Of a stretch of DNA of 64,000 nt, positions 10,629 to 21,727 are shown in pieces (the first letter of the stretch is position 1; each line of letters opens with the position of its first letter). The stretch covers positions 1 through 64,000 of the forward strand of contig OZ025866.1 in assembly GCA_964019425.1 (NCBI GenBank), in the 5' to 3' direction. Under the pieces are notes generated by a model. The model had not been told where the DNA came from. It was given only the letters and a program-made list of their open reading frames with translations, and did no database searches. This DNA is from Flectonema sp. DT1601 (Eukaryota > Euglenozoa > Diplonemea > Diplonemida > Diplonemidae). The position numbers and the translations under genes are program-made.

Positions 10629-11220
10629 TTTGCGGGTTTGCGGGTTTGCGGGTTTGCGGGTTTGCGGGTTTGCGGGTTTGCGGGTTTGCGGGTTTGCGGG
10701 TTTGCGGGTTTGCGGGTTTGCGGGTTTGCGGGTTTGCGGGTTTGCGGGTTTGCGGGTTTGCGGGTTTGCGGGTTTGCGGGTTTGCGGGTTTGCGGGTTTG
10801 CGGGTTTGCGGGTTTGCGGGTTTGCGGGTTTGCGGGTTTGCGGGTTTGCGGGTTTGCGGGTTTGCGGGTTTGCGGGTTTGCGGGTTTGCGGGTTTGCGGG
10901 TTTGCGGGTTTGCGGGTTTGCGGGTTTGCGGGTTTGCGGGTTTGCGGGTTTGCGGGTTTGCGGGTTTGCGGGTTTGCGGGTTTGCGGGTTTGCGGGTTTG
11001 CGGGTTTGCGGGTTTGCGGGTTTGCGGGTTTGCGGGTTTGCGGGTTTGCGGGTTTGCGGGTTTGCGGGTTTGCGGGTTTGCGGGTTTGCGGGTTTGCGGG
11101 TTTGCGGGTTTGCGGGTTTGCGGGTTTGCGGGTTTGCGGGTTTGCGGGTTTGCGGGTTTGCGGGTTTGCGGGTTTGCGGGTTTGCGGGTTTGCGGGTTTG
11201 CGGGTTTGCGGGTTTGCGGG
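10629..11220. repeat. Telomere-like 8-bp tandem array, right block
   Basis: Exactly 74 copies of TTTGCGGG in the same orientation and phase style as the left block. It ends abruptly 5 bp before sequence recognisable as 18S rRNA. The two blocks were one array before the retroelement entered. Confidence 0.9.
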
Positions 11221-11225
11221 AAACG

Positions 11226-11973
11226 GCGCAAATTGCCCAATAGCAACAAATTTAGCTGAGGCAGCGAAGAGGAATAGTAACTTCAAGTGCTTTTGCATTC
11301 TGAAGATTGCAATGGATGATATTTAAATCTGTCAGTGAGTATCAATTGGTGGACAAGTCTGGTGCCAGCACCCGCGGTAATTCCAGCACCAATAGCGTAT
11401 ATTAATGCTGCTGCTGTTAAAAAGCTCGTAGTTGGATCCAGAGTACAAGTTACATCGGGCTTCCTCAGTTGTAGCTCCCGTACTGGGGGTTATGATTGTT
11501 GAAGATTACAACCCGTTGTATCAAGACTTGTGCTCTATTAATGGTGGTAATGGAGCCCTGCTATTAGGCTCCTTCATTGGGGCTGAACGCGCTTACGTGT
11601 TAACCATACGCATACGGGTCGACCACCGAAGTTACTGTGAACAAACCAGCGTGTCCAAAGCAGGCGTTCGTCTTGTATGATAAAGCATGGAATAACAAGG
11701 GATCGATTCTCTCGGTCATTTTTGTTGGTTCTTAACCCGAGAAGGAATAATTTAAGGTAAGGCTCCAAAACTGACACTCGTGCCAGCGAGGACCTTGCCC
11801 CAGCGGGATCAATAGGGACTGCCGGGGTCGTACGTACTCCCACGTCAGAGGTGAAATTCTTAGATCGTGGGAAGACGAACTTCTGCGAAAGCATTCGACA
11901 AGAATGTCTTCATTAATCAAGAACGAGAGTGTGGGGATCGAAGATGATCAGATACCGTCGTAGTCCACTACTG
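11226..11973 (+). rRNA. 18S (SSU) rRNA, internal fragment
   Basis: Recognised by conserved blocks in the right order: GGCGCAAATTGCCCAAT near the start, GTGCCAGCACCCGCGGTAAT at 11362-11381, GCGTATATTAATG, AAAAAGCTCGTAGTTGGAT, GTGAAATTCTTAGATCG, then a block ending in CGTAGTCCAC. This is only the central part of the gene; the 5' third is replaced by the 8-bp array and similarity stops near 11973. The ACCCGCGG form of the 530-loop and ATTAATGCTGCTGCTGTT are kinetoplastid-like as I remember them. It is probably a dead rDNA fragment at an array junction and not a working rRNA gene. Confidence 0.85.
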
Positions 11974-12796
11974 TACTGGGGGATTTTTTGGGTTCCAAGG
12001 AAAATGGGGCCCACTATGTAAGGTGCTGCCTAAGAGCTGGGTGGGACAGAAACTAACAGAACAACGACAAAAGGCTCAAAAAAGAAAGCGTTGGTGAAGC
12101 CCTCCCAAAAGTTAGCGGAAGGCAAAGCAGAAGTATCACATCAAGAAAATAGAAATTGGTTACTTAAAATACTGAGAAAGAGGAACCGAGAAGGAACGAA
12201 GGAGGGAAGAAGCAGACATAAAATTCAATGTCTGCAAAAAGCTTTGGCAGAAGATTATTTGTTTTTAAGTTCAGTTTGCGTTTGCTAAGAAAAAGCTGAA
12301 TGAAACAGAAAACTAAAATTAACTGAGAGATAGAACAACAGAAAGGATGCCCCAAAAGAGGCCAAAAAGCCTGACAGGGAATAAAAACTGACTTGGTTGA
12401 TAAGTTTGTTCAGAAAGATAAAAATGGGCAACTTGAAATAAACGACGTACTCACTATTACCTAGCCATCGTTTTAAGTTTTGCATGCTTAGGCAAAGGAA
12501 AAACAAGCTTAATTCAGAAAAACAAAAAATAAATAACTTTGCGCAAGCGAAGCGAGCCTGATGGGTATCTCTAGTGCGGGTTTGCGGGTTTTTTTACATT
12601 TGATTGCAGTTTCATAGTATTGGATGGAAGTGCTCGACTTCCAGCCTCCACCTTGCCCAGAGGCTAACAGGTTGCAAACAACTAAAGAAAATAAAAGAGA
12701 AATGATCTGGGAGTGGGGGGAAGGTGAAAAAAAATAAAAAATCTTCTTTCTTTCATATACATCTTTCTTTATAATACGACCACATGTGCCATATGC
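11974..12796. other. Unassigned sequence after the rRNA fragment
   Basis: No gene seen. The text from 11974 no longer follows 18S. A segment at 12487-12562 (AAATAACTTTGCGCAAGCGAAGCGAG) recurs in diverged form at 13025-13096, suggesting an old local duplication. Confidence 0.5.
12576..12588 (+). repeat. Short interstitial copy of the array unit
   Basis: GCGGGTTTGCGGG, one and a half units of the 8-bp array, stands alone 1.4 kb from the main array and in the same orientation. Chance is possible for 13 bp, but a second such tract lies at 13865-13879. Confidence 0.5.
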
Positions 12797-12959
12797 CGAA
12801 AGAAAATAGAAAACCCCGGAACAGTACCGAGGATCGTTCACCCCCAGTTGCCCAAAGCATTATAATTGTACTGTGGGCTTACCGAAAAGCTTTAGAAACG
12901 TACCACAAAAGATTTGGGCAGCACATAGCCATATCACTCAGCAAGAAATGAAAACCAAA
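12797..12959. repeat. Dispersed repeat R1, copy a
   Basis: About 163 bp nearly identical to 26750-26911 in the same orientation, including the block with AACCCCGGAACAGTACCGAG. No coding content seen. It lies between the rRNA fragment and the first Crinkler/RHS-like copy; copy b lies upstream of the third copy's 3' end, so it marks a duplicated subtelomere-like segment. Confidence 0.8.
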
Positions 12960-13502
12960 AGGATCAGGTAAGATGACAGTCAGCTTAATGTCATAACTGC
13001 GCCGGACCTTGGATTTTAGCATACTTAAGCAAAGGAAAAACAAATTAAATTCAAAATAACACAAAATAAATAACTTTGCACGAGCGAAGCGAGTCTTGCT
13101 CCTTCTTTTATTTATTTATTTATTTATTTTTTTTCCTTCACACGTTCATTCTTCCTATTTGTCTTCTTCTTCTTTTATTGTTTCAACTAGTTTTTGGTTT
13201 TTTTAAAACAAACTTTGAAGGACTTTTGGGAATTTCTTCTATCAAGGAACAGTAAACCTAATCGAAGCGAATACCAGCTCGATTAGCCTATGGAACGCAG
13301 TAGTAGACACGCGTTTTCCCTTGAAAAGAAATTGAGGGACCTTTCTTAAATCTATTGGAGAACGGCGGATTAAAGCATCTTAAAAGAACTCATGGGATCC
13401 GAGAAGGCAATGGACGATGACTCAGCATTGTACCAGAAGGTTCTTTTTTTCTTTCTCAAGGTGTAACTGAAGCCACCATAGAAATATAAGAAATCAAAAG
13501 TT
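12960..13502. other. Gene-poor spacer
   Basis: No gene seen. It contains a run of ATTT repeats near 13106-13130 and text weakly similar to 23190-23280, both lying downstream of a Crinkler/RHS-like copy, so probably a shared 3' flank. Confidence 0.4.
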
Positions 13503-15827
13503 CTACAAAAATCTACAGATTCGCCGTAAAAGGTTTGGGGCATTGCATCTAGCTGTGGGTAGATGGGGTCTTTGTTGTGTAGACCAGCTCATCGCCCGGT
13601 GTCTGAGTAATGCGGAGCTACCAGATGTCGAGGTTCTTGCATGGTGGTAATTGACTCTTGGCAAACCAAGTCTGCTCAGCCACTTCTCCATAGAATTCTT
13701 TGTGAACCAAACACCCTTCCGCTTTGCAGTTTGAAGCTTGGGTGTGTGTGTGGTGAAATAAAGACCATGTACATCAAGTGGTTTCTTCTGTTTATTCGCC
13801 CAAGCCTGGAGTCCCTGGACAGCTGGAATTTCCACAGCCTTCGTTTCTACTTCTTGGAGGTTATCCGCAAACCCGCAAAGTTAGCGACTCTCTTTGCTAG
13901 TTTGCACTGGGCACAGAATAGGTAGAGCGTTGCCTTTTTCTTTCCTTCAGAGAGCATCAAAGGGATCAGAATGTCACCACCCTCTCCGACAACATTTTTC
14001 GAGTACACAGCTTGTCCAGATTGGAGCTTATTGTAAAGCTCTTCAGATCCCAAGCTGCTAAGGGATGAAGGTTCTTCCGCTCTTAACACTTTCCTGGGGT
14101 GAACAATCAATTCTTTTATGTTTTCCTGGATATGGTCAGCCCCATCAAAATATTCACTCAGAAATGGTGTTTTCTTCAGCTGTCTGTATGCATGGTTCAG
14201 AAGCCCTTCAAAGTAGAGTGTTGTCTCTTCAAATGTTTTGGGGTTCATGTTTGCATCACTGCCGAAATATTCAATCAACCACTCCCCAACCAGCCACTCC
14301 CCAACCATCTTTGTGTGCTTTTCATTTGCCCATGCCCAAACCAAACTTGGAATTAAGCATTCAACACCATTGGAGAGTTTGTGGAGAGCACCCCTAATTC
14401 TTAATGCATCCTCTGTGGCACTGTTGAGTGACTTTGTGAGAACTGCAGCGAGGTGGTCCTCAACAAATGAAATGTGAAGCGTTTGAAACATGCATGCTCT
14501 ATAAATTCCACTAGCTATGCGTGAAGCAAGACCAGCTGTACCAAAACACTTTGCGTCATTAATCACTTCGGGGAGACTCACAATCGCACGGGGATTACCA
14601 GCACACATATTCAATGACCACTCAGTTACCAGATCCCCTGCCCCTTTAAGTTCGTCAAGTCTCAATAGATTCAGGGCATTTTCATGAGTTAGGTTTGTTA
14701 ATGGTATGTGAACGATCTGACGACGACTACCTACAGACGCGGTCATTTCGTTATCAAACAACTCGGTGTGTGACGTCCAGACAAATCGTATCTCGGGTAA
14801 CTTGTTATTAGTGCATCTGTCCTGATAGGCCATCAGGGCAGTTCTCAGCTCTTTGCATCGATCTGTGGCTTGGAGTTTCAACCTTTGCTCATCCACACCT
14901 TCCCTTCGCAAGAGCATAATGTGATGTTCACGCAATTTAATAAGTTCATCAACACAGACAATCAAAGGGATCTCATCAGATAGGCCAAGCTTCTGTCGAA
15001 AGGCTGTGATCACTCCATGGAAGTCTACAATGCGGTTTAAATCAACGTCTCTTCTGAAGCTGTTTAATTGGACAAGCTGACGAGCAAAGGCAACAAGCGG
15101 ATCCATCTTTCCATCATCGATAATCTGTGCATGCTCATAAAAGGTCATCATAATACTTCGATCAGGATACCATTCATTCATAATCCCTTTACGTAGCAGG
15201 AAGGTCTTCCCTGAGCCTGGAATTCCTACAGTTGTGATGACATGCCACCTATCATTTATACGTTTTTGATGTAACACCACATCAAGTGCCTTGCGTGCAT
15301 TTTCCCTATCAAGGAGTGGCTTATTTGCAACAACAGTCTCCATCTTTATTTTTGAAGGGTCCAAAAGCTTCTCTACCTTCTCTACTGTGTATGGTACAAC
15401 ATCAGGCGTCTGTGTGATTGTTTTTCTTTTGGTGAACAAGTAATTTCAATAATCAATCCGAAGGGCTGTACTGTGATCAACACAAAAAAAGGTCGGACCC
15501 GTTCAGACAGGTTTACCGAAATGCGTTACAAACAAAAAGTAAAAGGTATACCTTAGAAGTATTCAACAAGTCAAGCAGCTTGTTTCTTTCCTCCTGCTGT
15601 TCCACTAATGTGTTCTCGAGTTTCTCGCTATGACGTTTGAGAGTTTCAGAACGGAAAAGGCATTTGTTCCTGAAGGTTATCTCATCATCCGTTAAGGCTT
15701 CTTCCGGCTTTACAGCAATGTTGCCGAGTTTGTCGAGTTCTTCGTTAGTTACAGCAATCGCTATTGTGTTCACGCCCAAGAGTCTTGCATACTCAGCAGG
15801 CTGAACACCTTGAGTTGAGGTGGACAT
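13503..15827 (-). pseudogene. Crinkler/RHS-like P-loop NTPase-nuclease, copy 1 (broken)
   Basis: A close paralogue of the gene at 23588-25985. Exon 1 (15827-15552) encodes a 92-residue coiled-coil head; a phase-0 intron (15551-15410) follows; exon 2 holds a P-loop NTPase core (GIPGSGKT, CVDELIKL) and a restriction-endonuclease-like C-terminal part (AQCK). The reading is broken in the C-terminal part (about two breaks), so I treat it as a fossil of an effector-type gene. The head differs strongly from those of the other two copies while the NTPase core is nearly the same as in copy 2. It shares its upstream block (R2) with copy 3. Confidence 0.75.
13865..13879 (-). repeat. Short interstitial copy of the array unit
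   Basis: CCGCAAACCCGCAAA, nearly two units of the 8-bp array read on the minus strand, lies inside the 3' part of the copy 1 effector-like pseudogene and has no counterpart at the matching place of the paralogue at 23588-25985. Short telomere-type inserts like this are often scars of break repair. Confidence 0.65.
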
Positions 15828-16383
15828 TTTGTGCTAGAGGTTATATCCTGTGGGAAAATAGATTGTGATATTTGGTTGAGAAATTACACGGCTGAAGAAA
15901 TACACTAATACCACACATAAGCTTTTTTTAGGGCAGTGTCCCATAATGGACTGATTATCTGTGAGGGAAATGATATTCATATCCAACTAACAGCATCCAA
16001 CTTATTCGAGACCGCCAAAGCTTTAAGTCCTTTCTGTTCTGCGGTGAGTTCTTTCTTGTTCTAGCAGACAAATAAACGCATCTATTGACCTGTGCATAGT
16101 CTATTGGGGTAAGAAGCAGTGTAAATCTGAGGGTCACGCTTTCTGGGATTACGTATCACGCTTTCGGGGTCACGCTTTCCAGGGTTACAAGTGGTGAGGC
16201 TAAGATACGAGACGTGAGGATGTCTAGATCAAGTTTCATCACAACGGATACTTAGCGAGTTCCGTATTTCTTGTGTTTCTGAATGGTAACATATGCATGG
16301 GGGTGACTTTTAATTTATCTTTAAAAACCTATCACTCAGCCCAAAGTACAGCTGTATGCACCGCCGGAGCAAATGTGTAGCCA
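15828..16383. other. Upstream region of copy 1
   Basis: No gene seen. It presumably holds the promoter or trans-splice acceptor of copy 1. The phrases CACGCTTTCTGGG and CACGCTTTCGGGG near 16135-16170 form a short local repeat. Confidence 0.4.
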
Positions 16384-16830
16384 CTTCCCACATGCGAAAA
16401 CTCTAGGTCTGTGCTGATGTTGCTTCCCTTCCACTTCGTCAGATGTTTTTACCGACATCTGGATTTTAGTCACAGCGCCTGTCAATCGTTCCTTCTTTTG
16501 ATTATATTTTTTAGTCTGGTGAAATCTCCCAACACACAACACACTTGCAAAGTAATAACATAAGACTGTATAAAAAATGAAGCTAGTAGGTGAGATATCT
16601 GAGCAGCCATCTACCAAAAAATGAGCAACTAAGAAAAAGCTGAAAACCATGTTTGTCTATCTCATCCTCTCACAAAAAAACATCTTCTCTGACTTTATTA
16701 ATGAGTTGTAAGGAAACAATGTCACTTCTGAGTGGGCAGTTTTTGAGTATCAAAATTTTGAATCAAATTTTTTTATATTTTCTACAACCTGTTTTTGACA
16801 ACTAATATAAAAAAAAGACATCTGAAATAT
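16384..16830. repeat. Duplicated flank block R2, copy a
   Basis: About 445 bp nearly identical to 29091-29540, same orientation. In both places it lies upstream (minus-strand sense) of a Crinkler/RHS-like gene. The DNA transposon at 16827 begins exactly where the two copies part, after GACATCTGAAATAT, so that point is its insertion site. Confidence 0.85.
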
Positions 16831-19396
16831 GAGAACGTGCCAAAAGTAGGGTACAATTTTGGGCCACGGGTATCTGACAGTCCCTAAGTGTGAATCCGAC
16901 CACTTTTCACAAGATATTTTATACTCAAAAAATGCAATTCCGTGTCTGGGAAGTGATTTTACTCACCGCTAGTTTCAAAATTCCATATTTTCCCTAAGAG
17001 CTTACCTGTAGTATAAGGAGAATGGTAGTGATAGGTGCTTAATAGGCAGTACTGATAATACAATGATGTGCTTTCTTTTTATAAAAATCATTGATTTTGC
17101 TGAAGTTCTTAATTGCTACACGTCACTGGGAGTGCTGGAAGTACTGCTACTAGCACAGGTACTACTGATACTGGTACACATATTGTCACTACTGGTAATG
17201 ATGCTACTGGTGCGCTTTCAAATTCTGATCTAGGGCAGTTGCGCAAGTCGTGGTCAACCCCACCGCACCCCTTACACTGACGCTGCTTTCTTTTCCTTTT
17301 GGGTATCTGTGTCCCTTTTCTTTTTATCTTCTTCTTCTTCTTCTTCTTCTTCTTCTGCTCTTCAACTTCTTGCAGCTTGGTAAAGAGGTCCAGTTTGCGT
17401 ATCCTCTTGGTCTTCAGAGACTTGACCAACTCATTCTCCTCGATGGTTTCATCGATCTGGGCTGCCTTCTCTTCTCCACCTGGGTTATGTGCATCCCCGA
17501 TAATTGCCTTCTCATTAGGGGTCAGTGGAAGTTTGTTAGAAACCTTCGGTACATGTTCGAAGTTTGTACTGGTCGTGCTCCGGTCTATTTCGAAGTGCTT
17601 CTTCTCATCGGAGGATGTGGCTATAAATATCTTCCCATCACTAGTCTTTCGGTAAGTGAGGATACTGGTTATACCAGAGAGAGAAAGATTTTGGACTGTT
17701 ACAGTTTGCTTCGGGAAGAACAGAAAACAAGGGTGTGTATTCTGAAGGGTCCAAAGTACACCTGCGACGTCAGTTAGAGTTTTAATAGGCTCGACATTAG
17801 AAGCAGTCTGGATGGCATTGGAAATGCTACCGAAGTGCCTGTCGCAGTGGCTCTTCCCATGTCGACCAGGGAAGAAGTTCACACTTGAAACACGAGGGTG
17901 TGAGAGCACTTCAGTAATTACTGTGATGTTCTGAAAGTGCGTACCGCTATCGAACCAGAAATGCATAGGTTTGTCTTTAGAGACAACCTCCATGTTCCAA
18001 AGCTTCTTCAGTGCGAGGTACGTTACTATACCAGTCTGGTTTGTGTGTGGCAACAAGAAGTTAACAAAATGCCTTTCAGTTTTATTTCCAGACCTGGTAT
18101 GAATGCAAACCCCCAAGCAACTGTATTTCCCCTGCTCGTAGAAATGGCTGTTGCCTTCCCGCGAAACCTGTGGCAATGTACCCTTTTCTTTGTAGTCTAG
18201 GGTGATCACCAGACTGTCACCTGGGTCTTGTGTTTTTTCAGCGTAAATCGCGTTCTGGCGTCGGAATTCCTCAGTGTGAAGATCAATCTCCACGAGTTGC
18301 TGAATGTATTCTGCAGCCTGAAGTTTAATATTTTGGGGTACACTTCCAGGAGAATAGAGCATGCACTGGAGAATAAGACCACTTGAGCGAGAGACATTCC
18401 ACTCATCGAGTAACCGGACTTCCCTTTAGCACTTTTAAGGAGCTTCCCTAGTTTCTTCCTGATTGACTGGCCTGCCAGGCAGTAGTTACAAACATCAGTT
18501 CGGCGGGCCAGTTTGCGGAATTCTTCTTTTCTCATCCTACGAAAGGTTGTCATTGAAATCTTATCTCTGAGAGAGCTGCTCTCATAGATGCTCCGGAAAG
18601 TTGGCAAGACATTCTGGATGGTGACGGTTGAGTCTCGCACCTTCGACAGCCTCTTCAGTGTGATAGAGGTTTCCGCCGATGCTGCCCTGTGCTCGCTGTC
18701 GACAACTTCTGCCATCTCCTCATTGGTTTTTCTTGGCCGTCCTAGCATCTGAGCCTCACTGTTTCTCTCATCCCATGCCTTCCTTCCGATCTTAATACCG
18801 GCTTCTGCAAAGTGTTAAAACTTCCACCCATTGCTGTCAAGTGTTTTAAAAACTCTCCTCCTCTTTCCAACTTCTAAACTACTTATCATCTCACCTAAAC
18901 AAGGGGGAGCAACACATTTCCACAGACTTGATATGCCAATAACATCCCTGAGCATGCTGTCAACATCGCCTCCTGAAAGGCACTCAAGCAGCTGTTTCGC
19001 TAATGTCACCCGTCTCTTTGTCGACCACTAGCACTGTTTTCGCTCCCCCCATTGGAGCTGCTCACCCATTTCTGCCATTAGCTCTTTGAACCGCGAGATA
19101 ACAACTTTTTCTTGCATGTTTCTGGATGTTGTAGGAATTTAACTGGTTTCAGATAAATAAACGACATGATTTAAAAAGGCAGCAAAAATGGTTCATACAG
19201 GACAAAGGCCTGTTAGCCTACAAAGAGGTGTCTTTAGTGAAGGAAATATGGAATTTTGAAACTAGCGGTGAGTAAAATCACTTCCCAGACACGGAATTGC
19301 ATTTTTTGAGTATAAAATATCTTGTGAAAAGTGGTCGGATTCACACTTAGGGACTGTCAGATACCCGTGGCCCCTACTTTTGGCATCCTCTCATAT
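16827..19396 (-). mobile_element. DNA transposon, long terminal inverted repeats, element 1
   Basis: A 2.57-kb element bounded by inverted repeats of about 160 bp (16827-16990 and 19243-19396); the left one carries a 10-bp insertion near 16852-16861. The ends read ATATGAG...CTCATAT, and the first 20 bp resemble those of the element at 36001-37788. It encodes a DDE-type transposase on the minus strand. The target duplication cannot be fixed because the ends sit in AT-rich text. It splits block R2 from the Polinton-like fossil to its right. Confidence 0.85.
17109..19117 (-). pseudogene. DDE-type transposase of element 1 (decayed)
   Basis: From an ATG at 19117 (MQEKVVISRFK) the transposase runs leftward in several frames: a stop follows the first 29 codons, a second stop lies near 18814 (GWKF then stop then HFAEAG), and a frame change near 18362 links DVCNYCLAG to the core. 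The core keeps LDYKEKG, FDSGTHFQN and NFFPGRHGKSHCDRHFG, which line up with LDYAAKY, SDGANHFK and FFPTGHGHGMWDSEG in the intact transposase at 41566-43782. A Lys-rich tail and a Cys/His knuckle (CKGCGGVDHDLRNC) end the protein. I cannot name the superfamily with certainty; the HGK block recalls transposase-like proteins common in cnidarians. Confidence 0.75.
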
Positions 19397-19403
19397 ATAG
19401 AAA

Positions 19404-20480
19404 TGCATACTTTCCACACGAAATTAACAAACAACCAGCTACACCGTGTAGCCACCACACGAGGTGACCGCTTGACCATCCAAGTTCCTATTGGTAGTGG
19501 ACCCCACAAGATCCCAGTAAGTGAAGTCGACGCCCATCGAATCAACAGGAGCAAGGGCAAGACCGTCCGCATCGATCTGGATGTTAAGACTGCTAGGGGA
19601 GAGGGCTTCCTTGGTAGTATAATTGGTGGCATCAAGAAGGTCGCCAAGTCAGTTGTAAAACCTGTTGTGAAGACATTAGCAAACACTGCAATCGACAAGG
19701 TGCTTGGGAGGGAATCATAGTTCCTGAAGGCAATCACTCTCGATCTGCTTTAAAAAAAAGAACATAGTAGCTGAACCCCTCTATGGTTACCAGATTGAAG
19801 ACTACCTGAAGGATGCTGGCAAACCGCTCTCTGGGATATTCATGCGGGATGAGATACCTGCTGATCTTGAAGAGGGTCGATACCTCATCAACCTTGACTC
19901 ATCTGATCACACTGGAACCCGCTGGACTGCCTTGTTAGTAACTCAACCTGATGCACTCTACTTCGACTCATTTGGTATGCCCCCACCTGAGGAGATAAAG
20001 ATGAAGCCACTGGTCTACAGCACTACTCAGGTACAAGACCTCACATCGATCATGTGTGGATACTATGTCATAGACTTCTTCAAATCTGTACACAATGTCG
20101 ATTCTTACTATGACTTCATATTCAATAAGTATGGGGGGTCACCTGATGAGAATGAAAACATAATAAGAGGCACTGGTATACAAGAATGGCTGGTCTCAAA
20201 GCTGGGAGATAGAGAGCTTCATCTGCCGGTCCTAACGAAGAAGGGGATAGAGAAAGCTTCTTTTGCAGGACCAAACACAAATCTGGAAAAGAGAATTAAG
20301 AATCTTGATGTGAACAACATGATCGAAAGCACAAGGCTGATATAAAACTCATAAAGGGGAACATTAGGCATGCGTTGGATCCTACGAACCTGAACCCATT
20401 AGACAAGGCCACACACATGCTTTCTATTCCAACATTTGGGATGAAGATCTTAGCTGAGAAAATACATGGAAGATAATCAA
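19404..20480 (+). mobile_element. Polinton/Maverick-like fossil fragment
   Basis: Two open pieces lie side by side. The first (19404-19720) is a short basic protein ending in a Gly/Val-rich amphipathic stretch like small virion proteins of Polinton and adintovirus elements. The second (19842-20345) resembles the adenain/Ulp1-type cysteine protease of these elements (WTALLV, YFDSFGMPPPEE, CGYYVIDF). Only a fragment of the element is present and it is broken; polymerase and integrase parts are not seen. DNA transposon element 1 abuts its left end. Age: moderate, since the frames are still readable. Confidence 0.65.
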
Positions 20481-21727
20481 CTTCTTTTCATTACTAACAT
20501 ATAATGACTGGTAGCAACAACAGAGTCCGAGCCTCAGGGAACGCAAGCGTCACAATGACGAACGGCATGCCAACCGATGCAGACATAGTTTGTCGATTTA
20601 TGTGTATCATTAGGAATTTATTTGCTTCATGCACTAGCTTGTAGCCCTACTGGTCTATGTCCTATTTCCCTCTTTTTCATCTGTTAGAAAAAGAATTGGC
20701 TACAACGTTAAATAAGATAAAAAGAATGATGATGACACTAATGATTTTGTTTGTGCACGAAACCGTAACCCGGCGTAACTGTGAGAGCTAAAAAAGGGTT
20801 ACGTGTGCTGCCAACATTCTTTTTCTCCCTTACAATAAGTTGTTAGGTTTTTATTTTACTTAATTTGCATTTTGGAATCCAACACAAGGACACCCAAAAA
20901 AAAAAAAAAAAAGGATAAATAAACATCCTAAAAACCACATCTCACAAAAAAAAAGAAAACCAGAAAAGGAAACATACAACCTCCTCCAACAAAACAAATC
21001 TTTCCACAGACACACCAACGGACGGAAAATCGGACAATTTCCTTTCTTTCCAACCTTACGAGAAAAAAACATATACAACCACCCAATTAAGAAAAGTGAA
21101 GCATTGCGTGTAAAAACTAAAATGAATATCAAGGTAAACTCTCCGTGCAAGTATTCCCCCCTCCACCCTAATGAGATTAAAACGGTGAGTGAGTGTGAAA
21201 AGTTACTCAACGATGAGGAAAGGGAAGAAGGGTTTCTACTTGCGAGTGTGTTGAAAAAAAACAAAAAATTAAAATTAAAATAAAAAAAAAGAAAAGGCAA
21301 GACACTTAATATTCATTCAGCGACTGTACACCTGAAAAAGGAGGGGCAGAGATTGGGATGTGCGAAATTGAGAAAAAACATGAAGAATGGTCGGTGAAGT
21401 TATTTTTTTTTTTAATTACTATTATTTATTTGTTTGTTTTTTTTTGGTGGCTGTGGGTTTGGGTGTGGGATAGGACGATCGAGACAGGAGGTACAGTCGC
21501 TATTATGGAGGGCAAGTATTCTTTTCAAGAAAATTAACAAAACAGAACAAATTAAAGCAGTACCCGGAAGATATTAAATTAGGTGAAAATGACTTCCAGT
21601 TATTTGTACAAAAGAAAAAAGAACCCCAAAACCCGATGCACGCAGGGGTTGCCAGGAGATTTTAAATGGGTGAAGTTACTCCGAGCAATCCCTGCGTGCA
21701 ATGTTTATAAAAATTAGGGAAAAACTA
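20481..21727. other. AT-rich spacer
   Basis: No gene seen apart from the dispersed repeat R3 (20685-20850). It contains several A or T runs of 9-17 bases. Confidence 0.5.
20685..20850 (+). repeat. Dispersed repeat R3, copy a
   Basis: Roughly 165 bp that match the reverse complement of 33265-33440 with clear divergence; shared blocks include AAAAGAATTGGCT, TTTGTTTGTGCAC and TTACGTGTGCTGCCAACATT. Probably an old small mobile element; no ends defined. Confidence 0.7.

Noticed and set aside
20860-21300. 146-residue minus-strand frame
   Set aside because: Rich in Phe and Leu from A/T runs; no ATG context, homology or neighbours to support it.
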